64,000 nucleotides of DNA from Oscheius dolichura (taxonomy: Eukaryota > Nematoda > Chromadorea > Rhabditida > Rhabditidae): contig CAKOAU010000007.1 in the NCBI GenBank assembly GCA_932521035.1, positions 62,001 to 126,000 on the forward strand, in the 5' to 3' direction. Positions 49,524 through 62,000 of this stretch are shown here, piece after piece (within the stretch, counting starts at the first letter, position 1; each line of letters begins with the position of its first letter). Below the pieces are notes generated by a model. That model had not been told where the DNA came from. It was given only the letters and a program-made list of their open reading frames with translations, and made no database searches. The position numbers were made by a program, and so were the translations under genes.

Positions 49524-52500
49524 ATGGTAGAAACGATCTATGGTAGACATGTTTTGTTCAACTTCCCCATGGTAGACACGTTTTGATCTACTTCCCCATG
49601 GTAGACACGTTTTCTTCAACTTCCCCATGGTAGACACGTTTTCTTCAACTTCCCCATGGTAGACACGTTTTGATCAACTTCCCCTATGGTAGACACGTTT
49701 TGATCAACTTCCCCATGGTAGACACGTTTTCTTCAACTTCCCCATGGTAGACACGTTTTGATCAACTTCCCCATGGTAGACACGTTTTGATCAACTTCCC
49801 CATGGTAGACACGTTTTGATCAACTTCCCCATGGTAGACACGTTTTGATCAACTTCCCCTATGGTAGACACGTTTTGATCAACTTCCCCATGGTAGACAC
49901 GTTTTCTTCAACTTCCCCATGGTAGACACGTTTTGATCAACTTGCCCTATGGTAGACACGTTTTGATCAACTTCCCCATGGTAGACACGTTTTGATCAAC
50001 TTCCCCATGGTAGACACGTTTTCTTCAACTTCCCCATGGTAGACACGTTTTGATCAACTTCCCCATGGTAGACACGATTTGATCAACTGCCCCATGGTAG
50101 ACACGATTTGATCAACTGCCCCATGGTAGACACGTTTTGATCAACTTCCCCATGGTAGACACGTTTTCTTCAACTTCCCCATGGTAGACACGTTTTGATC
50201 AACTTCCCCATGGTAGACACGTTTTCTTCAACTTCCCCATGGTAGACACGTTTTGATCAACTTCCCCATGGTAGACACGTTTTGATCAACTTCCCCATGG
50301 TAGACACGTTTTGATCAACTTCCCCTATGGTAGACACGTTTTGATCAACTTCCCCATGGTAGACACGTTTTCTTCAACTTCCCCATGGTAGACACGTTTG
50401 ATCAACTTCCCCATGGTAGACACGTTTTCTTCAACTTCCCCACGGTAGACACGTTTTCTTCAACTTCCCCATGGTAGACACGTTTTCTTCAACTTCCCCA
50501 TGGTAGACACGTTTTCTTCAACTTCCCCATGGTAGACACGTTTTCTTCAACTTCCCCATGGTAGACACGTTTTGATCAACTTCCCCATGGTAGACACGTT
50601 TTCTTCAACTTCCCCATGGTAGACACGTTTTGATCAACTTCCCCATGGTAGACACGTTTTGATCAACTGCCCCATGGTAGACACGTTTTGATCAACTGCC
50701 CCATGGTAGACACGTTTTGATCAACTTCCCCATGGTAGACACGTTTTGATCAACTTCCCCTATGGTAGACACGTTTTGATCAACTTCCCCATGGTAGACA
50801 CGTTTTCTTCAACTTCCCCATGGTAGACACGTTTTGATCAACTTCCCCATGGTAGACACGTTTTCTTCAACTTCCCCATGGTAGACACGTTTTGATCAAC
50901 TTCCCCATGGTAGACACGTTTTGATCAACTTCCCCTATGGTAGACACGTTTTGATCAACTTCCCCATGGTAGACATGTTTTGTTCAACTTCCCCATGGTA
51001 GACACGTTTTGATCAACTTCCCCATGGTAGACACGTTTTGATCAACTTCCCCATGGTAGACACGTTTTCTTCAACTTCCCCATGGTAGACACGTTTTCTT
51101 CAACTTCCCCATGGTAGACACGTTTTGATCAACTTCCCCATGGTAGACACGTTTTCTTCAACTTCCCCATGGTAGACACGTTTTGATCAACTTCCCCATG
51201 GTAGACACGTTTTCTTCAACTTCCCCATGGTAGACACGTTTTCTTCAACTTCCCCATGGTAGACACGTTTTGATCAACTTCCCCTATGGTGGACACGTTT
51301 TGATCAACTTGCCCTATGGTAGAAACGATCTATGGTAGACATGTTTTGTTCAACTTCCCCATGGTAGACACGTTTTGATCTACTTCCCCATGGTAGACAC
51401 GTTTTCTTCAACTTCCCCATGGTAGACACGTTTTCTTCAACTTCCCCATGGTAGACACGTTTTCTTCAACTTCCCCATGGTAGACACGTTTTGATCAACT
51501 TCCCCATGGTAGACACGTTTTGATCAACTTCCCCATGGTAGACACGTTTTGATCAACTTCCCCTATGGTAGACACGTTTTGATCAACTTCCCCATGGTAG
51601 ACACGTTTTCTTCAACTTCCCCATGGTAGACACGTTTGATCAACTTCCCCATGGTAGACACGTTTTCTTCAACTTCCCCACGGTAGACACGTTTTCTTCA
51701 ACTTCCCCATGGTAGACACGTTTTCTTCAACTTCCCCATGGTAGACACGTTTTGATCAACTTCCCCTATGGTAGACACGTTTTGATCAACTTCCCCATGG
51801 TAGACACGTTTTCTTCAACTTCCCCATGGTAGACACGTTTTCTTCAACTTCCCCATGGTAGACACGTTTTGATCAACTGCCCCATGGTAGACACGTTTTG
51901 ATCAACTGCCCCATGGTAGACACGTTTTGATCAACTGGCCCATGGTAGACACGTTTTGATCAACTGCCCCATGGTAGACACGTTTTGATCAACTTCCCCA
52001 TGGTAGACACGTTTTGATCAACTTCCCCATGGTAGACACGTTTTCTTCAACTTCCCCATGGTAGACACGTTTTGATCAACTTCCCCATGGTAGACACGTT
52101 TTGATCAACTTCCCCTATGGTAGACACGTTTTGATCAACTTCCCCATGGTAGACATGTTTTGTTCAACTTCCCCATGGTAGACACGTTTTGATCAACTTC
52201 CCCATGGTAGACACGTTTTGATCAACTTCCCCATGGTAGACACGTTTTCTTCAACTTCCCCATGGTAGACACGTTTTCTTCAACTTCCCCATGGTAGACA
52301 CGTTTTCTTCAACTTCCCCATGGTAGACACGTTTTGATCAACTTCCCCATGGTAGACACGTTTTCTTCAACTTCCCCATGGTAGACACGTTTTGATCAAC
52401 TTCCCCATGGTAGACACGTTTTCTTCAACTTCCCCATGGTAGACACGTTTTCTTCAACTTCCCCATGGTAGACACGTTTTGATCAACTTCCCCATGGTAG

Positions 52501-54373
52501 ACACGTTTTCTTCAACTTCCCCATGGTAGACACGTTTTCTTCAACTTCCCCATGGTAGACACGTTTTGATCAACTTCCCCATGGTAGACACGTTTTGATC
52601 AACTGCCCCATGGTAGACACGTTTTGATCAACTTCCCCATGGTAGACACGTTTTCTTCAACTTCCCCATGGTAGACACGTTTTCTTCAACTTCCCCATGG
52701 TAGACACGTTTTGATCAACTTCCCCATGGTAGACACGTTTTCTTCAACTTCCCCATGGTAGACACGTTTTGATCAACTTCCCCATGGTAGACACGTTTTG
52801 ATCAACTTCCCCATGGTAGACACGTTTTCTTCAACTTCCCCATGGTAGACACGTTTTGATCAACTTCCCCATGGTAGACACGTTTTGATCAACTTCCCCT
52901 ATGGTAGACACGTTTTGATCAACTTCCCCATGGTAGACACGTTTTCTTCAACTTCCCCATGGTAGACACGTTTTGATCAACTTCCCCATGGTAGACACGT
53001 TTTCTTCAACTTCCCCATGGTAGACACGTTTTGATCAACTTCCCCATGGTAGACACGTTTTGATCAACTTCCCCTATGGTAGACACGTTTTGATCAACTT
53101 CCCCATGGTAGACATGTTTTGTTCAACTTCCCCATGGTAGACACGTTTTGATCAACTTCCCCATGGTAGACACGTTTTGATCAACTTCCCCATGGTAGAC
53201 ACGTTTTCTTCAACTTCCCCATGGTAGACACGTTTTCTTCAACTTCCCCATGGTAGACACGTTTTGATCAACTTCCCCATGGTAGACACGTTTTCTTCAA
53301 CTTCCCCATGGTAGACACGTTTTGATCAACTTCCCCATGGTAGACACGTTTTCTTCAACTTCCCCATGGTAGACACGTTTTCTTCAACTTCCCCATGGTA
53401 GACACGTTTTGATCAACTTCCCCTATGGTGGACACGTTTTGATCAACTTGCCCTATGGTAGAAACGATCTATGGTAGACATGTTTTGTTCAACTTCCCCA
53501 TGGTAGACACGTTTTGATCTACTTCCCCATGGTAGACACGTTTTCTTCAACTTCCCCATGGTAGACACGTTTTCTTCAACTTCCCCATGGTAGACACGTT
53601 TTGATCAACTTCCCCTATGGTAGACACGTTTTGATCAACTTCCCCATGGTAGACACGTTTTCTTCAACTTCCCCATGGTAGACACGTTTTGATCAACTTC
53701 CCCATGGTAGACACGTTTTGATCAACTTCCCCATGGTAGACACGTTTTGATCAACTTCCCCATGGTAGACACGTTTTGATCAACTTCCCCTATGGTAGAC
53801 ACGTTTTGATCAACTTCCCCATGGTAGACACGTTTTCTTCAACTTCCCCATGGTAGACACGTTTTGATCAACTTGCCCTATGGTAGACACGTTTTGATCA
53901 ACTTCCCCATGGTAGACACGTTTTGATCAACTTCCCCATGGTAGACACGTTTTCTTCAACTTCCCCATGGTAGACACGTTTTGATCAACTTCCCCATGGT
54001 AGACACGATTTGATCAACTGCCCCATGGTAGACACGATTTGATCAACTGCCCCATGGTAGACACGTTTTGATCAACTTCCCCATGGTAGACACGTTTTCT
54101 TCAACTTCCCCATGGTAGACACGTTTTGATCAACTTCCCCATGGTAGACACGTTTTCTTCAACTTCCCCATGGTAGACACGTTTTGATCAACTTCCCCAT
54201 GGTAGACACGTTTTGATCAACTTCCCCATGGTAGACACGTTTTGATCAACTTCCCCTATGGTAGACACGTTTTGATCAACTTCCCCATGGTAGACACGTT
54301 TTCTTCAACTTCCCCATGGTAGACACGTTTGATCAACTTCCCCATGGTAGACACGTTTTCTTCAACTTCCCCA
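49524..54373 (+). repeat. Higher-order copies in array C, 3,931-bp offset
   Basis: 49524 (truncated unit), 49949 (TTGCCCT), 50071 (GACACGATTT) and 50442 (CCACGG) recur at 53455, 53880, 54002 and 54373, all exactly 3,931 bp on. So at least 0.9 kb is duplicated at a distance, with other material between. Confidence 0.85.
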
Positions 54374-56031
54374 CGGTAGACACGTTTTCTTCAACTTCCC
54401 CATGGTAGACACGTTTTCTTCAACTTCCCCATGGTAGACACGTTTTGATCAACTTCCCCTATGGTAGACACGTTTTGATCAACTTCCCCATGGTAGACAC
54501 GTTTTCTTCAACTTCCCCATGGTAGACACGTTTTCTTCAACTTCCCCATGGTAGACACGTTTTGATCAACTGCCCCATGGTAGACACGTTTTGATCAACT
54601 GCCCCATGGTAGACACGTTTTGATCAACTGCCCCATGGTAGACACGTTTTGATCAACTGCCCCATGGTAGACACGTTTTGATCAACTTCCCCATGGTAGA
54701 CACGTTTTGATCAACTTCCCCATGGTAGACACGTTTTCTTCAACTTCCCCATGGTAGACACGTTTTGATCAACTTCCCCATGGTAGACACGTTTTGATCA
54801 ACTTCCCCTATGGTAGACACGTTTTGATCAACTTCCCCATGGTAGACATGTTTTGTTCAACTTCCCCATGGTAGACACGTTTTGATCAACTTCCCCATGG
54901 TAGACACGTTTTGATCAACTTCCCCATGGTAGACACGTTTTCTTCAACTTCCCCATGGTAGACACGTTTTCTTCAACTTCCCCATGGTAGACACGTTTTC
55001 TTCAACTTCCCCATGGTAGACACGTTTTGATCAACTTCCCCATGGTAGACACGTTTTCTTCAACTTCCCCATGGTAGACACGTTTTGATCAACTTCCCCA
55101 TGGTAGACACGTTTTCTTCAACTTCCCCATGGTAGACACGTTTTCTTCAACTTCCCCATGGTAGACACGTTTTGATCAACTTCCCCATGGTAGACACGTT
55201 TTCTTCAACTTCCCCATGGTAGACACGTTTTCTTCAACTTCCCCATGGTAGACACGTTTTGATCAACTTCCCCATGGTAGACACGTTTTGATCAACTGCC
55301 CCATGGTAGACACGTTTTGATCAACTTCCCCATGGTAGACACGTTTTCTTCAACTTCCCCATGGTAGACACGTTTTCTTCAACTTCCCCATGGTAGACAC
55401 GTTTTGATCAACTTCCCCATGGTAGACACGTTTTGATCAACTTCCCCATGGTAGACACGTTTTCTTCAACTTCCCCATGGTAGACACGTTTTGATCAACT
55501 TCCCCATGGTAGACACGTTTTGATCAACTTCCCCTATGGTAGACACGTTTTGATCAACTTCCCCATGGTAGACACGTTTTCTTCAACTTCCCCATGGTAG
55601 ACACGTTTTGATCAACTTCCCCATGGTAGACACGTTTTGATCAACTTCCCCTATGGTAGACACGTTTTGATCAACTTCCCCATGGTAGACATGTTTTGTT
55701 CAACTTCCCCATGGTAGACACGTTTTGATCAACTTCCCCATGGTAGACACGTTTTGATCAACTTCCCCATGGTAGACACGTTTTCTTCAACTTCCCCATG
55801 GTAGACACGTTTTCTTCAACTTCCCCATGGTAGACACGTTTTGATCAACTTCCCCATGGTAGACACGTTTTCTTCAACTTCCCCATGGTAGACACGTTTT
55901 GATCAACTTCCCCATGGTAGACACGTTTTCTTCAACTTCCCCATGGTAGACACGTTTTCTTCAACTTCCCCATGGTAGACACGTTTTGATCAACTTCCCC
56001 TATGGTGGACACGTTTTGATCAACTTGCCCT

Positions 56032-59000
56032 ATGGTAGAAACGATCTATGGTAGACATGTTTTGTTCAACTTCCCCATGGTAGACACGTTTTGATCTACT
56101 TCCCCATGGTAGACACGTTTTCTTCAACTTCCCCATGGTAGACACGTTTTCTTCAACTTCCCCATGGTAGACACGTTTTGATCAACTTCCCCTATGGTAG
56201 ACACGTTTTGATCAACTTCCCCATGGTAGACACGTTTTCTTCAACTTCCCCATGGTAGACACGTTTTGATCAACTTCCCCATGGTAGACACGTTTTCTTC
56301 AACTTCCCCATGGTAGACACGTTTTCTTCAACTTCCCCATGGTAGACACGTTTTGATCAACTTCCCCTATGGTAGACACGTTTTGATCAACTTGCCCTAT
56401 GGTAGAAACGATCTATGGTAGACATGTTTTGTTCAACTTCCCCATGGTAGACACGTTTTGATCAACTTCCCCATGGTAGACATGTTTTGTTCAACTTCCC
56501 CATGGTAGACACGTTTTGATCAACTTCCCCATGGTAGACATGTTTTGTTCAACTTCCCCATGGTAGACACGTTTTGATCAACTTCCCCATGGTAGACACG
56601 TTTTGATCAACTTCCCCATGGTAGACACGTTTTGATCAACTTCCCCTTGGTAGACACGTTTTCTTCAACTTCCCCATGGTAGACACGTTTTCTTCAACTT
56701 CCCCATGGTAGACACGTTTTCTTCAACTTCCCCATGGTAGACACGTTTTGATCAACTTCCCCATGGTAGACACGTTTTGATCAACTTCCCCATGGTAGAC
56801 ACGTTTTGATCAACTTCCCCATGGTAGACACGTTTTCTTCAACTTCCCCATGGTAGACACGTTTTGATCAACTTCCCCATGGTAGACACGTTTTGATCAA
56901 CTTCCCCATGGTAGACACGTTTTGATCAACTGCCCCATGGTAGACACGTTTTGATCAACTGCCCCATGGTAGACACGTTTTGATCAACTGCCCCATGGTA
57001 GACACGTTTTGATCAACTGCCCCATGGTAGACACGTTTTCTTCAACTTCCCCATGGTAGACACGTTTTGATCAACTTCCCCATGGTAGACACGTTTTCTT
57101 CAACTTCCCCATGGTAGACACGTTTTCTTCAACTTCCCCATGGTAGACACGTTTTGATCAACTTCCCCTATGGTGGACACGTTTTGATCAACTTCCCCTA
57201 TGGTGGACACGTTTTGATCAACTTGCCCTATGGTAGAAACGATCTATGGTAGACATGTTTTGTTCAACTTCCCCATGGTAGACACGTTTTGATCTACTTC
57301 CCCATGGTAGACATGTTTTGTTCAACTTCCCCATGGTAGACACGTTTTGATCAACTTCCCCATGGTAGACACGTTTTGATCAACTGCCCCATGGTAGACA
57401 CGTTTTGATCAACTTCCCCATGGTAGACACGTTTTGATCAACTTCCCCATGGTAGACACGTTTTGATCAACTGCCCCATGGTAGACACGTTTTGATCAAC
57501 TGCCCCATGGTAGACACGTTTTCTTCAACTTCCCCATGGTAGACACGTTTTGATCAACTTCCCCATGGTAGACACGTTTTCTTCAACTTCCCCATGGTAG
57601 ACACGTTTTCTTCAACTTCCCCATGGTAGACACGTTTTGATCAACTTCCCCTATGGTGGACACGTTTTGATCAACTTCCCCTATGGTGGACACGTTTTGA
57701 TCAACTTGCCCTATGGTAGAAACGATCTATGGTAGACATGTTTTGTTCAACTTCCCCATGGTAGACACGTTTTGATCTACTTCCCCATGGTAGACATGTT
57801 TTGTTCAACTTCCCCATGGTAGACACGTTTTGATCAACTTCCCCATGGTAGACACGTTTTGATCAACTGCCCCATGGTAGACACGTTTTGATCAACTTCC
57901 CCATGGTAGACACGTTTTGATCAACTTCCCCATGGTAGACACGTTTTCTTCAACTTCCCCATGGTAGACACGTTTTGATCAACTTCCCCTATGGTAGACA
58001 CGTTTTGATCAACTTCCCCATGGTAGACACGTTTTCTTCAACTTCCCCATGGTAGACACGTTTTGATCAACTTGCCTTATGGTAGACACGTTTTGATCAA
58101 CTTCCCCATGGTAGACACGTTTTCTTCAACTTCCCCATGGTAGACACGTTTTGATCAACTTCCCCATGGTAGACACGTTTTCTTCAACTTCCCCATGGTA
58201 GACACGTTTTGATCAACTTCCCCATGGTAGACACGTTTTCTTCAACTTCCCCATGGTAGACACGTTTTCTTCAACTTCCCCATGGTAGACAGGTTTGGTC
58301 AACTTCCCCTATGGTAGACACGTTTTGATCAACTTCCCCATGGTAGACACGTTTTGATCAACTTCCCCTATGGTAGACACGTTTTGATCAACTTCCCCAT
58401 GGTAGACACGTTTTCTTCAACTTCCCCATGGTAGACACGTTTTGATCAACTTCCCCATGGTAGACACGTTTTCTTCAACTTCCCCATGGTAGACACGTTT
58501 TCTTCAACTTCCCCATGGTAGACACGTTTTGATCAACTTCCCCTATGGCGGACACGTTTTGATCAACTTGCCCTATGGTAGAAACGATCTATGGTAGACA
58601 TGTTTTGTTCAACTTCCCCATGGTAGACACGTTTTGATCTACTTCCCCATGGTAGACACGTTTTCTTCAACTTCCCCATGGTAGACACGTTTTCTTCAAC
58701 TTCCCCATGGTAGACACGTTTTGATCAACTTCCCCTATGGTAGACACGTTTTGATCAACTTCCCCATGGTAGACACGTTTTCTTCAACTTCCCCATGGTA
58801 GACACGTTTTGATCAACTTCCCCATGGTAGACACGTTTTCTTCAACTTCCCCATGGTAGACACGTTTTGATCAACTTCCCCTATGGTAGACACGTTTTGA
58901 TCAACTTCCCCATGGTAGACACGTTTTCTTCAACTTCCCCATGGTAGACACGTTTTGATCAACTTGCCCTATGGTAGACACGTTTTGATCAACTTCCCCA

Positions 59001-62000
59001 TGGTAGACACGTTTTCTTCAACTTCCCCATGGTAGACACGTTTTGATCAACTTCCCCATGGTAGACACGTTTTCTTCAACTTCCCCATGGTAGACACGTT
59101 TTGATCAACTTCCCCATGGTAGACACGTTTTCTTCAACTTCCCCATGGTAGACACGTTTTCTTCAACTTCCCCATGGTAGACACGTTTTGATCAACTTCC
59201 CCTATGGTGGACACGTTTTGATCAACTTCCCCTATGGTGGACACGTTTTGATCAACTTGCCCTATGGTAGAAACGATCTATGGTAGACATGTTTTGTTCA
59301 ACTTCCCCATGGTAGACACGTTTTGATCTACTTCCCCATGGTAGACATGTTTTGTTCAACTTCCCCATGGTAGACACGTTTTGATCAACTTCCCCATGGT
59401 AGACACGTTTTGATCAACTGCCCCATGGTAGACACGTTTTGATCAACTTCCCCATGGTAGACACGTTTTGATCAACTTCCCCATGGTAGACACGTTTTGA
59501 TCAACTGCCCCATGGTAGACACGTTTTGATCAACTGCCCCATGGTAGACACGTTTTCTTCAACTTCCCCATGGTAGACACGTTTTGATCAACTTCCCCAT
59601 GGTAGACACGTTTTCTTCAACTTCCCCATGGTAGACACGTTTTCTTCAACTTCCCCATGGTAGACACGTTTTGATCAACTTCCCCTATGGTGGACACGTT
59701 TTGATCAACTTCCCCTATGGTGGACACGTTTTGATCAACTTGCCCTATGGTAGAAACGATCTATGGTAGACATGTTTTGTTCAACTTCCCCATGGTAGAC
59801 ACGTTTTGATCTACTTCCCCATGGTAGACATGTTTTGTTCAACTTCCCCATGGTAGACACGTTTTGATCAACTTCCCCATGGTAGACACGTTTTGATCAA
59901 CTGCCCCATGGTAGACACGTTTTGATCAACTTCCCCATGGTAGACACGTTTTGATCAACTTCCCCATGGTAGACACGTTTTCTTCAACTTCCCCATGGTA
60001 GACACGTTTTGATCAACTTCCCCTATGGTAGACACGTTTTGATCAACTTCCCCATGGTAGACACGTTTTCTTCAACTTCCCCATGGTAGACACGTTTTGA
60101 TCAACTTGCCCTATGGTAGACACGTTTTGATCAACTTCCCCATGGTAGACACGTTTTCTTCAACTTCCCCATGGTAGACACGTTTTGATCAACTTCCCCA
60201 TGGTAGACACGTTTTCTTCAACTTCCCCATGGTAGACACGTTTTGATCAACTTCCCCATGGTAGACACGTTTTCTTCAACTTCCCCATGGTAGACACGTT
60301 TTCTTCAACTTCCCCATGGTAGACAGGTTTGGTCAACTTCCCCTATGGTAGACACGTTTTGATCAACTTCCCCATGGTAGACACGTTTTGATCAACTTCC
60401 CCTATGGTAGACACGTTTTGATCAACTTCCCCATGGTAGACACGTTTTCTTCAACTTCCCCATGGTAGACACGTTTTGATCAACTTCCCCATGGTAGACA
60501 CGTTTTCTTCAACTTCCCCATGGTAGACACGTTTTCTTCAACTTCCCCATGGTAGACACGTTTTGATCAACTTCCCCTATGGCGGACACGTTTTGATCAA
60601 CTTGCCCTATGGTAGAAACGATCTATGGTAGACATGTTTTGTTCAACTTCCCCATGGTAGACACGTTTTGATCTACTTCCCCATGGTAGACACGTTTTCT
60701 TCAACTTCCCCATGGTAGACACGTTTTCTTCAACTTCCCCATGGTAGACACGTTTTGATCAACTTCCCCTATGGTAGACACGTTTTGATCAACTTCCCCA
60801 TGGTAGACACGTTTTCTTCAACTTCCCCATGGTAGACACGTTTTGATCAACTTCCCCATGGTAGACACGTTTTCTTCAACTTCCCCATGGTAGACAGGTT
60901 TGGTCAACTTCCCCATGGTAGACACGTTTTCTTCAACTTCCCCATGGTAGACACGTTTTGATCAACTTCCCCATGGTAGACACGTTTTGATCAACTTCCC
61001 CATGGTAGACACGTTTTGATCAACTGCCCCATGGTAGACACGTTTTGATCAACTGCCCCATGGTAGACACGTTTTGATCAACTGCCCCATGGTAGACACG
61101 TTCTGATCAACTGCCCCATGGTAGACACGTTTTCTTCAACTTCCCCATGGTAGACACGTTTTGATCAACTTCCCCATGGTAGACACGTTTTCTTCAACTT
61201 CCCCATGGTAGACACGTTTTCTTCAACTTCCCCATGGTAGACACGTTTTGATCAACTTCCCCTATGGTGGACACGTTTTGATCAACTTCTTCTATGGTGG
61301 ACACGTTTTGATCAACTTGCCCTATGGTAGAAACGATCTATGGTAGACATGTTTTGTTCAACTTCCCCATGGTAGACACGTTTTGATCTACTTCCCCATG
61401 GTAGACATGTTTTGTTCAACTTCCCCATGGTAGACACGTTTTGATCAACTTCCCCATGGTAGACACGTTTTGATCAACTGCCCCATGGTAGACACGTTTT
61501 GATCAACTTCCCCATGGTAGACACGTTTTGATCAACTTCCCCATGGTAGACACGTTTTCTTCAACTTCCCCATGGTAGACACGTTTTGATCAACTTCCCC
61601 TATGGTAGACACGTTTTGATCAACTTCCCCATGGTAGACACGTTTTCTTCAACTTCCCCATGGTAGACACGTTTTGATCAACTTCCCCTATGGTGGACAC
61701 GTTTTGATCAACTTCCCCTATGGTGGACACGTTTTGATCAACTTGCCCTATGGTAGAAACGATCTATGGTAGACATGTTTTGTTCAACTTCCCCATGGTA
61801 GACACGTTTTGATCTACTTCCCCATGGTAGACATGTTTTGTTCAACTTCCCCATGGTAGACACGTTTTGATCAACTTCCCCTATGGTAGACACGTTTTGA
61901 TCAACTTCCCCATGGTAGACATGTTTTGTTCAACTTCCCCATGGTAGACACGTTTTGATCAACTTCCCCATGGTAGACACGTTTTCTTCAACTTCCCCAT

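Larger units (their letters stand above)
32678..56031 (+). repeat. Array C domain II (sparse truncated units)
   Basis: Contains 12 of the 16-bp GAAACGATCT units: 32678, 34266, 34632, 36160, 39029, 41313, 44383, 44546, 46396, 49524, 51316 and 53455, mostly 1.5-3.1 kb apart. GGTTGACACG variants occur only here (about 32900 to 46620). Paired CGATTTGATC units, 28-bp CACGTTTGATC units and CCACGG units cluster together, as at 39780-40293, 41830-42317, 47410-47778, 50071-50442 and 54002-54373. Confidence 0.85.
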
